From NCBI GenBank assembly GCA_002840565.1, contig PHBK01000014.1, forward strand, positions 62,001-126,000: a stretch of 64,000 nucleotides of DNA, in the 5' to 3' direction. This document shows positions 1-10,805 of this stretch, in pieces; position 1 is the stretch's first letter; every line of letters begins with the position of its first letter. Made by a program: the position numbers and the translations under genes. Source of the DNA: Deltaproteobacteria bacterium HGW-Deltaproteobacteria-12. GTDB lineage: Bacteria; Desulfobacterota; Syntrophia; Syntrophales; Smithellaceae. The notes beneath the pieces were generated by a model that was not told the origin of the DNA, searched no databases, and saw only the letters and a list, made by a program, of their open reading frames with translations.

Positions 1-2
1 TG

Positions 3-113
3 CAACTGCCTGAGGGCAATGAAATCATGTCGGCGCTGGTTCTGGGTTACCCGAGACTGAAGTACCTGTATGCTGTGGATCGGAAGCCGATCCGGACGCG
101 ATGGGAACCCTAA
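3..113 (+). CDS. C-terminal end of a nitroreductase-like protein (partial)
   Basis: The first 111 bases read as an open frame of 36 codons ending in TAA. The fragment contains a GY(P)-LKYL stretch followed by a basic RKPIRTRW-like end. Nitroreductase-family proteins, including ferredoxin-fused ones, often end in a GYP-(x)-KY...RKP...W pattern, which is why I assign it there. The start and the FMN-binding part lie outside the window, so the substrate cannot be judged. It runs in the same direction as hisC, about 90 bases upstream. Confidence 0.55.
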   Translation, partial: QLPEGNEIMSALVLGYPRLKYLYAVDRKPIRTRWEP

Positions 114-204
114 CCATAGGGACATGCCTTAAAATCTTGTTTCTCCATTCTGTCTTTTTGTGATACATTCCCCAATGAAATGAATAGGAAATGGATGAAT
201 TTAT

Positions 205-1272
205 ATGAATAGATACTGGAGCAGGACTGTCCAAAGCATCAACCCCTATACCCCCGGGGAACAGCCGAAAGACCGCAAATATATAAAACTCAATACCAAT
301 GAAAATCCCTATCCGCCTTCTCCGGAAGTAATTGCGGCAATCAAGCGTTCGGCTGATGCAAGTCTCCGGCTTTACCCGGATCCAACCTGTGAGAATCTTC
401 GGGCCGCTATAGCCGAATACTATCGTCTCGGGAAAGAGCAGGTTTTTATCGGCAACGGTTCAGACGAGTTACTGGCTTTTTCGTTTCCGGCTTTCTTTGA
501 ACCGGCAGGCAAACCGGTGCTTTTCGCTGAAGTAACCTACAGTTTTTATCCCGTATACGCCGCTTTTTTTAATACCCGCTATCGGCTGATTCCTGTGGAT
601 GAGCAATTTAACATTCGCCCTGACGGATACTACGAGGAGAATGGAGGGATTATTATTGCCAATCCCAATGCCCCCACCGGGAAAGGTTTTTCCGGCAAGG
701 AGATAGAAGCGATACTCAGCCGGAACGAAAACAGTGTCGTCATCATTGATGAGGCCTATGTGGACTTCGGCGGTCGATCGGCGGTAAATCTAATCAACAA
801 CTATCCGAATTTGCTGGTGATCAAAACCCTGTCCAAATCGCATTCACTGGCGGGATTGCGGGTAGGTTACGCCATGGGAAATGAAGGATTGATTGAGGGA
901 ATAATCCGGGTTAAAGATTCGTTTAACTCTTACACTGTTGATCGTCTGGCCCTGGCCGGAGCAGCCGCAGCGATTAGGGACGACGCTTATTTTCAAGAAA
1001 CAAGATCGAAAATCATCAAGACCCGCGAGCGGGTAGTAACGAGGCTTTTGGAAATGGGTATCAAGGTTATCCCTTCCCAGGCCAACTTCATTTTCATCAG
1101 CTCTGATCAATGTCCCGGTGGCATCCTGTTTCAGCGGCTCAGAGAAAAAGGGATTCTGGTCCGGTATTTTAACAAGCCCAGGATTGATAACTTTATTCGG
1201 GTGACCATCGGAACAGATGCGGAAATGGATAGTTTTCTGGATGCACTGGCCGCTATTTCCTCAACCGGCTAG
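205..1272 (+). CDS. hisC: Histidinol-phosphate aminotransferase
   Basis: A 355-residue fold-type I PLP enzyme of the HisC family, which transfers an amino group from glutamate to imidazole-acetol phosphate in histidine synthesis; cytoplasmic. Visible marks are the N-terminal LNTNENPYPPSP substrate-binding motif, the NPNAPTG segment, DEAYVDF (PLP ring contact) and the Schiff-base lysine in TLSKSHSLAGLR (Lys211), followed by a C-terminal RVTIG arginine motif. The length is normal for the family. The ATG start follows an AT-rich leader without a strong Shine-Dalgarno sequence. No other his gene is nearby, so it may also serve as a general aromatic or phosphohistidinol aminotransferase. Confidence 0.9.
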   Translation: MNRYWSRTVQSINPYTPGEQPKDRKYIKLNTNENPYPPSPEVIAAIKRSADASLRLYPDPTCENLRAAIAEYYRLGKEQVFIGNGSDELLAFSFPAFFEPAGKPVLFAEVTYSFYPVYAAFFNTRYRLIPVDEQFNIRPDGYYEENGGIIIANPNAPTGKGFSGKEIEAILSRNENSVVIIDEAYVDFGGRSAVNLINNYPNLLVIKTLSKSHSLAGLRVGYAMGNEGLIEGIIRVKDSFNSYTVDRLALAGAAAAIRDDAYFQETRSKIIKTRERVVTRLLEMGIKVIPSQANFIFISSDQCPGGILFQRLREKGILVRYFNKPRIDNFIRVTIGTDAEMDSFLDALAAISSTG

Positions 1273-1337
1273 CAAACAGCTTTCGACATGCCCGGAGACC
1301 TGATGATATATCTTGATGCGCCGGCCGGAAGTACAGT

Positions 1338-2273
1338 TCAATTCCGGGGCTTTGCCTTTGCCAGCAGACGTCCGGCAAAGCGTTGAACACGCCGGGACAA
1401 AGGCAGGCTGGCGTTAATTCGGGACAGGGCGTCGCTGGTCGCTTCCTCACCGATTTTGATCATTTCCTTGGACCGGCTGAAATCACTCCAATGCAGGGAG
1501 CCAACCGCCGGATGAATGACGACGTCCGCGCTTTTGAGTTCCTCGGCCTGCAGCGCTCCGGACGTGATTTCTCCCGCGCGGTAGATAACATCCGTTGCCG
1601 TTTCCATCCGGAAATCCTGAGGCAGTTCGCGGTCCACCATAACGGCAATGACGGTGTCGGCGCCGGCCGTCCGGGCTGCATAAACCGGGACCAGGCTGGT
1701 GATGCCCCCGTCGGCCAGCAGCCATTCTCCCTTGCGAACCGGTTCCACCGCACCGGGTACGGAGCTGCTGGCCAGTACTGCCTGCCGGAGCGGACCCTCG
1801 GAAAAGACAACCTGCCGTCCGGTGATCAGATCTGTAGAGACGGCGCAAAAGGGGATTTTGGTCTGGCGTATATCAATGTCCGGAAGAAGTGAGTTGATCA
1901 GAGACTGAAAATCTTCAGCAGGCAGGATGGCCGGTTTGAAAAAAGCCTGGGCCAGTAAGTAGCGGCTTTTGACCAAGTCCAGCATTTTTTGGAGAGGTTT
2001 CTTGGGCTGGGAAGAGAGCGACAGGCCTAAAGACTTGATCGTGGAGTCCTCGAATTCGGGGCTTCTCATATAGGCATCGATTCTGGCCGAGATCTCTTTG
2101 GGTGACAGGCCGCAGGCATAAGCGCCGCCGATCAGCGCACCGACACTGGTTCCGGCTATCAGATCGATATTTATACCCTCATCCTCCAGAACCTTAAGGA
2201 CGCCGATATGAGCCATTCCGCGAACGCCGCCGCCGCCCAAAGCAAGCCCCACTTTATTGCCGTACCATGTCAT
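1338..2273 (-). CDS. Patatin-like phospholipase / RssA-type serine hydrolase
   Basis: A 311-residue patatin-fold acyl hydrolase. It shows the glycine-rich oxyanion loop GGGGVRG near residue 13, the nucleophile elbow GTSVGA (Ser near residue 43) and the DGG motif of the catalytic aspartate near residue 190, so the Ser-Asp dyad is intact. Family members hydrolyse acyl ester bonds of phospholipids or related lipids. There is no signal peptide, so it probably acts in the cytoplasm or at the inner membrane face. It is convergent with hisC and stands alone. The substrate cannot be predicted. Confidence 0.85.
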   Translation of the reverse strand: MTWYGNKVGLALGGGGVRGMAHIGVLKVLEDEGINIDLIAGTSVGALIGGAYACGLSPKEISARIDAYMRSPEFEDSTIKSLGLSLSSQPKKPLQKMLDLVKSRYLLAQAFFKPAILPAEDFQSLINSLLPDIDIRQTKIPFCAVSTDLITGRQVVFSEGPLRQAVLASSSVPGAVEPVRKGEWLLADGGITSLVPVYAARTAGADTVIAVMVDRELPQDFRMETATDVIYRAGEITSGALQAEELKSADVVIHPAVGSLHWSDFSRSKEMIKIGEEATSDALSRINASLPLSRRVQRFAGRLLAKAKPRN

Positions 2274-2644
2274 AATCCGTCGCCATCACTTTTTGTGTCT
2301 TAACGTACCGCTCTTTTAAACTTCCAAAAATAATACAGCTTCTGACCATTAATGCAAGCCTTAACTCAATGGGCATTTATGACATTTAAGTCGCTCCGGA
2401 TGACAAAAACGTCGTCCCGGGCGATCCTTTGATCAGCATGCGTCCGGCGTGTCCGGTGCGTAAATCAGGATCTTTGTCCATGACATTAAGTTCATTTATC
2501 AGTCGGCGGTCTTTTCCGGGATGATTCCATCAATTCAAGTATAGCAGCCGTTTGCGGAAAAATGAAGACGGTGGCATGGCTGTTGCTTTATAATAGAGAA
2601 AATAATCGCTTGGCAAATCTTTCTTTGGGGAAAGGATACTGCCT
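2274..2644. other. Divergent intergenic region, 371 bases
   Basis: Non-coding stretch between the divergent patatin and RsbRD-like genes. It holds the sigma54-type promoter at 2572-2587. On the minus strand a short frame at about 2386-2510 gives a plausible peptide (MDKDPDLRTGHAGRM..., about 30 residues) that could be a decayed gene end, but I cannot assign it. Confidence 0.4.
2572..2587 (+). promoter_or_regulatory. Putative sigma54 (-24/-12) promoter upstream of the ATPase operon
   Basis: TGGCATG-N4-TTGCT matches the RpoN consensus TGGCAYR-N4-TTGCW. The GG of the -24 element (2573-2574) and the GC of the -12 element (2585-2586) are 12 bases apart as required. Transcription would begin near base 2598, about 47 bases before the GTG of the RsbRD-like gene and the atp genes behind it. 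No enhancer-binding-protein site was identified. Confidence 0.55.
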
Positions 2645-3100
2645 GTGCTGCCATCATTAAAGCTGCTCGATTTAATGGCCAATAATGCGGATACAATTGC
2701 CCGGCAATGGGTTAAGGATGTTGCCCGAAATCCCAAAACTCCTTATTATCATAACCTGAACGAAGATAAGATCATACCTCAAGCGGTCGAATTTTATAAA
2801 CAGTTAAGCCGCGTTTATACAGACAAGGATCCCTTTACATCAATTCAGAAGTTTATGGGGAAATTCGCCGAAGCGTTGTTTAATGACGGCATTCCTCTCC
2901 ATGAAGCGCTTTACGCCATAGTTCTTATGCGGCGTCATATCTGGCTCTATGCGGAATTTCAGGCTATATTCGTTACTGTTGTTGAACAATTGCAGGCGAT
3001 GGACGCACTGACGCGAACCATTCTTATGTTTGACTATATTTCCTATTCATTGACGGAAAAGTACGTAATGTTAATGAGTAGCGGTACCAAGAAAAAATAA
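2645..3100 (+). CDS. RsbRD N-terminal-domain-like protein (putative stress/regulatory sensor)
   Basis: A 151-residue, all-helical, soluble protein starting at GTG behind AAAGGA. The pattern of an N-terminal helix (LMANNADTIARQWVKDV), PYYH, and later HEALYAIVLMRRHIW and DYISYSLTEKY resembles RsbRD_N domains, found at the N-terminus of RsbR-type stressosome co-antagonists and of some histidine kinases. There is no STAS or kinase domain, so it is a stand-alone sensor-like module. It lies 18 bases before atpD, same strand, and is probably co-transcribed with the ATPase. The link to ATPase control is inference. Confidence 0.55.
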   Translation: MLPSLKLLDLMANNADTIARQWVKDVARNPKTPYYHNLNEDKIIPQAVEFYKQLSRVYTDKDPFTSIQKFMGKFAEALFNDGIPLHEALYAIVLMRRHIWLYAEFQAIFVTVVEQLQAMDALTRTILMFDYISYSLTEKYVMLMSSGTKKK

Positions 3101-3115
3101 TGAAGAGGTGATTGA

Positions 3116-4874
<1,759 letters not shown>

Positions 4875-4996
4875 GGAAAAAGGAGAAAAGAGTAGGAACA
4901 AGGAGAAAGGAAAAAGGGAAAAGAAAAAAGAAAAAAGAAATAAGCCTCGAACCTTGTGCCTTGTGCCTTGTACCTTGTACCTTGAACCTTGAGAGG
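4875..4996 (+). repeat. Purine tract plus heptamer tandem repeat between atpC and atpQ
   Basis: A near-pure purine run (GGAAAAAGGAGAAAAG... to about 4942) is followed by about six tandem 7-bp units, ACCTTGT / GCCTTGT / ACCTTGA, at about 4950-4991. It interrupts an otherwise tight operon. No function is evident; slipped-strand length variation is possible. Confidence 0.7.
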
Positions 4997-5003
4997 TTTA
5001 AAC

Positions 5004-5336
5004 ATGGTTGAAATAAAACGAACATCCGACGGTAGGCGCCGAAAAATGGCCGACCATTTTACCAAAGAGGTTGCCAGGAAAGAAGCACTTCGCCTGAAGG
5101 GGCTGCGTCATAAAGATGAAACCGTCTGGTTCGGTCTGGGCATGATGGGCATAGTTGGCTGGGCGGTCGCCATCCCGACGCTGATCGGCGTTGCCCTGGG
5201 GCTCTGGATCGACCGCACCTGGCCCAGCCAGTATTCCTGGGCTTTGATGCTGATGATTGCCGGCGTTGTCATAGGCTGTATCAATGCCGCCTATTGGGTG
5301 AGAAAAGTACGCAGTAAAATTATTGAGGAAGAATAG
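5004..5336 (+). CDS. atpQ: N-ATPase accessory subunit AtpQ (AtpI-like)
   Basis: A 110-residue small membrane protein with a charged N-terminus (MADHFTKEVARKEALRLKG) and two hydrophobic helices: GLGMMGIVGWAVAIPTLIG and a second starting SWALMLMIAGVV. This is the layout of the AtpI/'gene 1' family that occupies the Q position in N-ATPase operons and is thought to help c-ring assembly or cation handling. The ATG at 5004 is preceded by GAGAGG. It ends one base before the atpR start. Confidence 0.8.
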   Translation: MVEIKRTSDGRRRKMADHFTKEVARKEALRLKGLRHKDETVWFGLGMMGIVGWAVAIPTLIGVALGLWIDRTWPSQYSWALMLMIAGVVIGCINAAYWVRKVRSKIIEEE

Positions 5337-5337
5337 T

Positions 5338-5634
5338 ATGACTCTGTCCACCATGATAATTCTAATGATGTCGTTTGCTGCAGGGTTGGTCCTCGGTGCA
5401 TTTTACTTTGTCGCGCTGTGGCGGACGGTTAACCGCCTGTCATCAGCGACCAGTCCTGTGCGCCTGATGCTGGGAAGTCTTATCCTGCGCGTGGCTGTGG
5501 TAACAGCAGGATTTTACTTTGTCATGGGCGGCCATTGGGAAAGACTGGCCGTGGCTATGCTGGGTTTTGTCTTGATAAGGAAAATTCTTACGTATCGTCT
5601 GGGCCCTCAAAAGGCGGCGGAAGCGGTTCATTAA
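5338..5634 (+). CDS. atpR: N-ATPase subunit AtpR
   Basis: A 98-residue protein with three hydrophobic helices and conserved-looking RxxLGSLILR and RKILTYRLG ends, as in the N-ATPase AtpR family, a component specific to this ATPase type and proposed to interact with the c-ring. The ATG at 5338 has GAGGA at the end of atpQ as its ribosome-binding site, so atpQ and atpR are probably translationally coupled. Confidence 0.8.
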   Translation: MTLSTMIILMMSFAAGLVLGAFYFVALWRTVNRLSSATSPVRLMLGSLILRVAVVTAGFYFVMGGHWERLAVAMLGFVLIRKILTYRLGPQKAAEAVH

Positions 5635-5659
5635 TAATACGGCCGATCAAGGAGTACAT

Positions 5660-6385
5660 ATGGAGATTGTAACTCTTAATCAGATTAGTCCCGATCAGGT
5701 TATTCTTTGGAGCTGGGGCTTTATTATAATCAACGCGACCATTCTCTATACATGGCTGGTTATGGGCATCCTGGTTGTCGGCTCATGGTTTGTCACGCGC
5801 AAACTTTCCTCTGAACTGAATGTGTCACGCTGGCAGCATTTTCTGGAAGTGATTATCTCCATTATTCGGGGGGAAATCGGTGAGATGACGAAAAAAGGAG
5901 CGGATCACTATGTTCCGCTGGTCGGTACCCTCTTTCTGTTTATTTGTGTGTCCAATGTTCTGGTGATCGTGCCGGGTTTTGTCGCGCCGACTGCGTCCAT
6001 AACGACCACTGCGGCGTTGGCCACCTGTGTCTTTATTGCCGTTCCCTACTATGGGATATCGCGCAACGGTATTCTTCATTATGTGAAGGAGTATTTTCAG
6101 CCTAATTTTATTTTCTTCCCTTTCCATGTCATGGGAGAATTATCCAGAACGCTGGCCCTGACCGTTCGTCTGTTCGGTAACATCATGAGTCATGAAAAGG
6201 TCGTCGGTATCCTGTTGGCGGTTACACCGTTCCTGTTCCCGGTTGTGATGCAGATTCTGGGACTTTTGATCGGTGTGATTCAGGCCTATATCTTCGCGAT
6301 CCTTTCCATGGTTTATATAGCCTCCGCGCTTTCCGCCGAGGATGACGTTCATCACGCAGTAAAGAAAGAAGGCTCTTCAGCCTGA
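5660..6385 (+). CDS. atpB: N-type ATP synthase subunit a
   Basis: The 241-residue membrane subunit a that forms the ion half-channels. The essential stator arginine is in the helix motif LALTVRLFGNIMSHE, and the following helix GVIQAYIFAILSMVYIA matches the family. The start has a strong AAGGAG. Several hydrophobic segments (about five) are visible. It sits between atpR and atpE as in other N-ATPase operons. Confidence 0.93.
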   Translation: MEIVTLNQISPDQVILWSWGFIIINATILYTWLVMGILVVGSWFVTRKLSSELNVSRWQHFLEVIISIIRGEIGEMTKKGADHYVPLVGTLFLFICVSNVLVIVPGFVAPTASITTTAALATCVFIAVPYYGISRNGILHYVKEYFQPNFIFFPFHVMGELSRTLALTVRLFGNIMSHEKVVGILLAVTPFLFPVVMQILGLLIGVIQAYIFAILSMVYIASALSAEDDVHHAVKKEGSSA

Positions 6386-6412
6386 TAAATTTGAATTAAA
6401 GGAGGAGTATTT

Positions 6413-6679
6413 ATGGACAGTGTAAGTCTCGTCGCGATGGCATCGATTTTCGGCGCTGGTTTGGCAATGGCAATCGGTTCAATTGGCCCCGGCCTCGGTA
6501 TGGGCCAGGCAATATCCCAAGCGCTGGCCGCCATAGCTCAGCAGCCGGATGAGAGGAATTCTCTGACAAGAACACTTTTCGTCGGATTGGCCATGATTGA
6601 ATCCATTGCTATTTACTGCTTTGTTATTTCCATGATTCTTATTTTTGCCAATCCTTTCTGGGGCTTCGTTATTAAGTAA
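6413..6679 (+). CDS. atpE: N-type ATP synthase subunit c
   Basis: The 88-residue proteolipid that forms the rotor ring. Helix 1 carries GPGLGMGQA, then the RQP-type loop AQQPDE, and helix 2 has the ion-binding carboxylate in MIESIAIY (Glu63-Ser64, Tyr68). The ES pair is the hallmark of Na+-type rings. However, the helix-1 ligand (Gln32 of Ilyobacter tartaricus; a Glu in many N-ATPases) aligns with Met30 here, and Thr67 aligns with Ile65, so ion specificity is uncertain. Strong ribosome-binding site AAAGGAGGAG. Confidence 0.93.
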   Translation: MDSVSLVAMASIFGAGLAMAIGSIGPGLGMGQAISQALAAIAQQPDERNSLTRTLFVGLAMIESIAIYCFVISMILIFANPFWGFVIK

Positions 6680-6691
6680 GGGGGATGATCC

Positions 6692-7439
6692 ATGCATATC
6701 GACTGGTTTGTTTTTTTAGCGCAAATCTTTAATTTCCTCCTGCTCATGTACTTGCTGAAACGCTTTCTTTACGGGCGGGGAAGCAAAAATAGCCGCACGT
6801 TTTTCTGAAGCCGAAGAGCTGAAAGTCAAGGCCAGTGAGGCAGCTGAACTCTATGAAAAGCGCAACCAGTTGCTCAACGACAGGAAGGAACAGCTGCTCA
6901 ACGAGGCAACGCTGGCTGCCGATTCCAAGCGCAAGGAGCTGATGGAAAAAGTTCGCGCTGATGTTGATCAGGTCAAAACACGCTGGCAGGATATGCTGAT
7001 TCGTGAGCAGAATGCCTTTTTCGCTGATCTGCGCCAGCGGGCGGCTAAACAATTATATGCCACAGCGCGCAAGGCCTTGAGCGATCTGGCTGATGCCGAT
7101 CTGGAGGAACGGATTATCGACGAATTTATCCGGCGTGTCCAGGTACTTGATGAAGAAAAAAGTGTTTCCATCCGCAAGGCAATCAGCGGAGGAGGCAATC
7201 GTGTGACCATTCAGAGTGCTTTCGACATACCCGCTCCGAAACAGACAAAGATTGAGGAAGTACTGAAAAAACAGATCACTAATGGTTTCACAATCCGTTA
7301 TCTGCTGGAGCCGGATATTGTGTCGGGTATTGAGTTGCGCGTGAACGGACATAAAATCGCCTGGAGCCTTAATGAATATCTGGAGACCCTGGTGGAGAGT
7401 CTGACGGAAACTCTCCAGAAAGAAGCGCATGCGGCATAG
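6692..7439 (+). pseudogene. atpF: ATP synthase subunit b, frameshifted by an internal deletion
   Basis: The gene begins at ATG 6692 with the normal b-subunit membrane anchor (MHIDWFVFLAQIFNFLLLMY) but reads into TGA at 6806-6808. From about 6780 the true downstream sequence (AKIAARFSEAEELK...) continues in another frame to 7439: a coiled-coil stator followed by a delta-like C-terminal part. Compared with family b subunits, about eight to ten codons of the segment after LYG (usually PI..AMDxRE) are missing, and the frame is lost. A TTG at 6870 could start only the soluble part. A real mutation, a strain-specific break or an assembly error are all possible; a, c, alpha, beta and gamma are intact. 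Confidence 0.8.
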
Positions 7440-7493
7440 AAAGGTTTTCAGACCGAAGACTGAAGACTAGTATATGATGTCAGGAGGCATAGA

Positions 7494-9062
7494 ATGAATG
7501 CAGAGGTTGGCAAGGTGGAAAATCAGGAATTAAAAACCTTCCTGGACGATACATTCGACACCATGGAAAAAGTCCTGGATGAGCAGAATCCGGAATTGCG
7601 GCAGTATGAAGTCGGACAAGTGGAATTTGTCGGCCGTGATATTGCCCGGGTAAGCGGCCTGCCGCATATCCGCGCAGAGGAACTGGTTCGCTTTGCAGGA
7701 AATTATATGGGGCTTGTTTTTAATATCGATCCGAAGGAGATCGGTGTGATTCTTCTGGATCCCAGTGAACACCTGCAGGTTGGTTCGGAAGTGCAGCGCA
7801 CCAAACGCGTGCTCGATGTGCCGGTAGGAGAAGGCCTTTTAGGAAGGGTGGTCGATCCTCTCGGACGTCCGCTGGACGGTCTGGGTGAAGTAAATACCGT
7901 CATGCGTCTGCCGGTGGAAAGACCAGCGCCGGCGGTTATGGACCGCTCGCCGGTTACTGTGCCGCTGCAAACGGGCATCAAGGTGATCGATGCCCTCATT
8001 CCCGTCGGTCGCGGCCAGCGCGAATTGATTTTAGGCGATAGAATGACCGGCAAAACGGCCATTGCCGTGGATACAATTATCAATCAGAAGGAAACAGGTA
8101 TCATCTCTATTTATTGCGCCGTGGGCAAGAAAAGTGCGGACGTAGCCAAGGTGATTGCCGATTTGCGGGATCACGGCGTTATGGGATCATGCATCGTCGT
8201 AGTGGCTACCGGAGAAGATACGCCGGGCCTGCAGTTTATCGCACCTTATGCGGCAACGTCCATGGGCGAGTATTTTGTGGAGCGGGGGAGGGACGTTTTA
8301 ATTATCTATGACGATCTGACATCACACGCACGGGCCTATCGTGAAGTATCGCTGCTTTTGCGTCGGCCTCCGGGGCGCGAAGCTTTCCCCGGTGATATCT
8401 TCTATATCCATTCGCGGCTTTTGGAAAGGTCAACCCACATGCGTCCCGAGTTGGGCGGTGGCTCGTTGACGTCATTGCCGATTACCGAAACGGAAGCGCA
8501 GGACATGTCGTCTTACATTCCGACCAATCTTATTTCCATCACGGACGGGCAGATTTATCTCTCTCCGGTGCTTTTCAGCAAGGGTATCCTGCCGGCGGTC
8601 GATGTCGGCAAGTCGGTTTCCCGCGTGGGCGGCAAAACGCAATTGCCGGCCTACCGCTCCGTGGCCGGTGATCTGCGTCTGTCCTATTCTCAATTTGAGG
8701 AATTGGAATCCTTCTCTCGTTTCGGCACAAGGCTCGATGAATCTACCCGCCGGACGCTGGAGAGAGGCTGGAGAGTTCGCGAAATTCTGAAACAGGGACA
8801 GTACAAGCCTTTACGTGCATCGGAACAGATTGCCTCTCTGCTTTCAGTGACGGGAGGAGCTCTCGATCTTGTTCCGACAGAGAAAATTCGTGAGGTTGAG
8901 GCTCGCCTTCTGGAAACAGTCAATGAACAGCTGCCGGAATTGTGTTCGCGGATTGAAGAGGGCAAAAAAATAGATATAGCGGACCGTGACAGCATTATGA
9001 ATAAAATCAAACCTACCATTCAACCATTTGAAGTGATTGAGGAAGCTAATGCAAACAACTGA
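7494..9062 (+). CDS. atpA: N-type ATP synthase subunit alpha
   Basis: A 522-residue alpha subunit of F1 (non-catalytic nucleotide site). Walker A is GDRMTGKTA and the region [25 protein letters not shown] contains Walker B. The [17 protein letters not shown] segment and the [10 protein letters not shown] arginine-finger region are conserved. It has an N-terminal extension of about 30 acidic residues. The ribosome-binding site is CAGGAGG. Its last codons overlap the start of atpG. Confidence 0.95.
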   Translation: MNAEVGKVENQELKTFLDDTFDTMEKVLDEQNPELRQYEVGQVEFVGRDIARVSGLPHIRAEELVRFAGNYMGLVFNIDPKEIGVILLDPSEHLQVGSEVQRTKRVLDVPVGEGLLGRVVDPLGRPLDGLGEVNTVMRLPVERPAPAVMDRSPVTVPLQTGIKVIDALIPVGRGQRELILGDRMTGKTAIAVDTIINQKETGIISIYCAVGKKSADVAKVIADLRDHGVMGSCIVVVATGEDTPGLQFIAPYAATSMGEYFVERGRDVLIIYDDLTSHARAYREVSLLLRRPPGREAFPGDIFYIHSRLLERSTHMRPELGGGSLTSLPITETEAQDMSSYIPTNLISITDGQIYLSPVLFSKGILPAVDVGKSVSRVGGKTQLPAYRSVAGDLRLSYSQFEELESFSRFGTRLDESTRRTLERGWRVREILKQGQYKPLRASEQIASLLSVTGGALDLVPTEKIREVEARLLETVNEQLPELCSRIEEGKKIDIADRDSIMNKIKPTIQPFEVIEEANANN

Positions 9063-9939
9063 GTCCCTGAAAAGAAGAATGAAAAGCGCAGGTGATCTTT
9101 TATCCGTCGTCAAGACGATGAAAGCCCTTGCCGCTGTAAGCATTCGTCAATATCAGCGGGCGGTGGATTCACTGCGTGACTACAACCGGACAGTCGAAAT
9201 GGGCTTGCAGATTGTGCTCAAAGAACGGATGGGCGCCACAATGCACCGGAAGGATACGAAGATGAAACGCCTGGGGGTAATCATTTTCGGGTCCGATCAG
9301 GGGCTGTGTGGACAACTCAATGACCAGATATCAGTTTTTACGCTGGACTATATTAAAAACAGCGGTGTTAAAAAAGAAAACCGCAAAGTTCTGTCCATTG
9401 GTGCGCGCGTGGCGGACTACATGGAAGACGCCGGGCAGTCTGTGGACGAGTTGATGGGTACGCCCAGTTCCACAGCCGGTATCACGCCGCTGGTGCAGGA
9501 AATTATCATGGTTATTGACGAGTGGCATTTTCGCAACAATATTGATCATTTTCTGTTGTTTTATAATGAATATGTGACCGGAGCGACATATCATCCCCAT
9601 ATGCTTCAGTTATTGCCCGTCAATATGGACTGGCTTACTCAACTCGCCAGGAAAAAATGGGATTCCAAGTCGCTGCCGATTTTCCGCATGGACGGCGACC
9701 GGATATTTTCTTCACTCATTCGGGAATATCTGTTCGTTTCTCTATACAGGGCTTTTGCTGAATCCCTGGCCAGTGAAAATGCCAGCCGCCTGGCTTCCAT
9801 GCAGAACGCGGAAAAAAATATTGAAGAGCAACTGGTTGAGCTTCATGTTCAGTTTCACCGCACGCGCCAGATGACGATCACAGAAGAGCTGCTCGATATT
9901 GTGGCTGGTTTTGAGGCTTTGCAGGAGCAGACAGGATAG
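9049..9939 (+). CDS. atpG: N-type ATP synthase subunit gamma
   Basis: The 296-residue central-shaft gamma subunit. The N-terminal coiled-coil helix ([29 protein letters not shown]) and the C-terminal helix ([20 protein letters not shown]...[15 protein letters not shown]) pair in the shaft; [11 protein letters not shown] is the typical internal motif. The start is ATG 9049, overlapping the end of atpA by 14 bases, with GAGGAAG upstream. It closes the D-C-Q-R-B-E-F-A-G cluster; no delta subunit gene is present, as usual for N-ATPases. Confidence 0.92.
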   Translation: MQTTESLKRRMKSAGDLLSVVKTMKALAAVSIRQYQRAVDSLRDYNRTVEMGLQIVLKERMGATMHRKDTKMKRLGVIIFGSDQGLCGQLNDQISVFTLDYIKNSGVKKENRKVLSIGARVADYMEDAGQSVDELMGTPSSTAGITPLVQEIIMVIDEWHFRNNIDHFLLFYNEYVTGATYHPHMLQLLPVNMDWLTQLARKKWDSKSLPIFRMDGDRIFSSLIREYLFVSLYRAFAESLASENASRLASMQNAEKNIEEQLVELHVQFHRTRQMTITEELLDIVAGFEALQEQTG

Positions 9940-9967
9940 TATCTTAATTTCGCCAAGGAGGTTGGTT

Positions 9968-10786
9968 ATGACAACGGCATCGGACAAAAGAATCTGTGTT
10001 ATTTGTGCCTGGCGCGAGAACTGCACGAAACGTTACCGGGTCAAATCAAATGCCTTGTTTGATGTCAACTGCGCGGATTATACAAGAGATATCAAACTGC
10101 GCGATAAGGATCTCGATAAAATTGTCGAGAGCGAGATCGGAAGATGGAAAAAGGAGAAAAAAGAGCAACCGGGCTATGTCATTACTCTTTCCAGTGAAGC
10201 CGGCGCCGGCGGCGGTTCGATCAGCAGAATTCTGGCAACTGATCTTAATATCAATATGTACGGGAGTGAATTGATTCATCTGGTGGCGGAAAGCGCCCAC
10301 ATGAGCGAAAAGGTGATCAAATCCCTGGATGAGAAAAATATCTCTTTTCTGGAAAGCATGATCAGCTCTTTCTTTGAATCCCGCCACATCTGGCCCAATG
10401 AGTATATGCGGCATTTATCAATGGTCATCCATACCCTGGCGACTCACGGTAATATAGTACTGATCGGCCGGGGTGCCAACTTTATCCTGGGCGATGAGGC
10501 GTTTCGGGTCAGGACCATTGCGCCGCAGGATATGCGGATAGAGAATGTCATGCGTGACCGCCGGATTCCGGCGGACGAGGCTAAAAAATATATCGTGGAA
10601 TACGATGCTAATCAGGTTGCGTTCATCCGGAAATACTTTAATGAAGATATTAACAACCCGGCACATTACGACATGCTGATCAACATGAAGAATTTAAGCA
10701 TCGAGTCCGCCGCCGATTCGATCAAAAAGGCTTTTCTGGAATGGAAGCTGATCAGGGACGCACAAAAGAAGACGGCAATAAAATGA
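9968..10786 (+). CDS. Cytidylate kinase-like protein with an N-terminal cysteine motif
   Basis: A 272-residue protein of the cytidylate-kinase-like P-loop family. The nucleotide-binding loop is SSEAGAGGGSISR and the later IGRGANFIL and MRDRRI segments match the family, which is widespread in Desulfobacterota and of unknown substrate. The N-terminus has a CVICAWRENC...C motif that could bind a metal. ATG 9968 follows AAGGAGG, 28 bases after atpG, so it may be read with the ATPase operon. Confidence 0.75.
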   Translation: MTTASDKRICVICAWRENCTKRYRVKSNALFDVNCADYTRDIKLRDKDLDKIVESEIGRWKKEKKEQPGYVITLSSEAGAGGGSISRILATDLNINMYGSELIHLVAESAHMSEKVIKSLDEKNISFLESMISSFFESRHIWPNEYMRHLSMVIHTLATHGNIVLIGRGANFILGDEAFRVRTIAPQDMRIENVMRDRRIPADEAKKYIVEYDANQVAFIRKYFNEDINNPAHYDMLINMKNLSIESAADSIKKAFLEWKLIRDAQKKTAIK

Positions 10787-10805
10787 ATGATCGTGGCGGT
10801 AAAGC

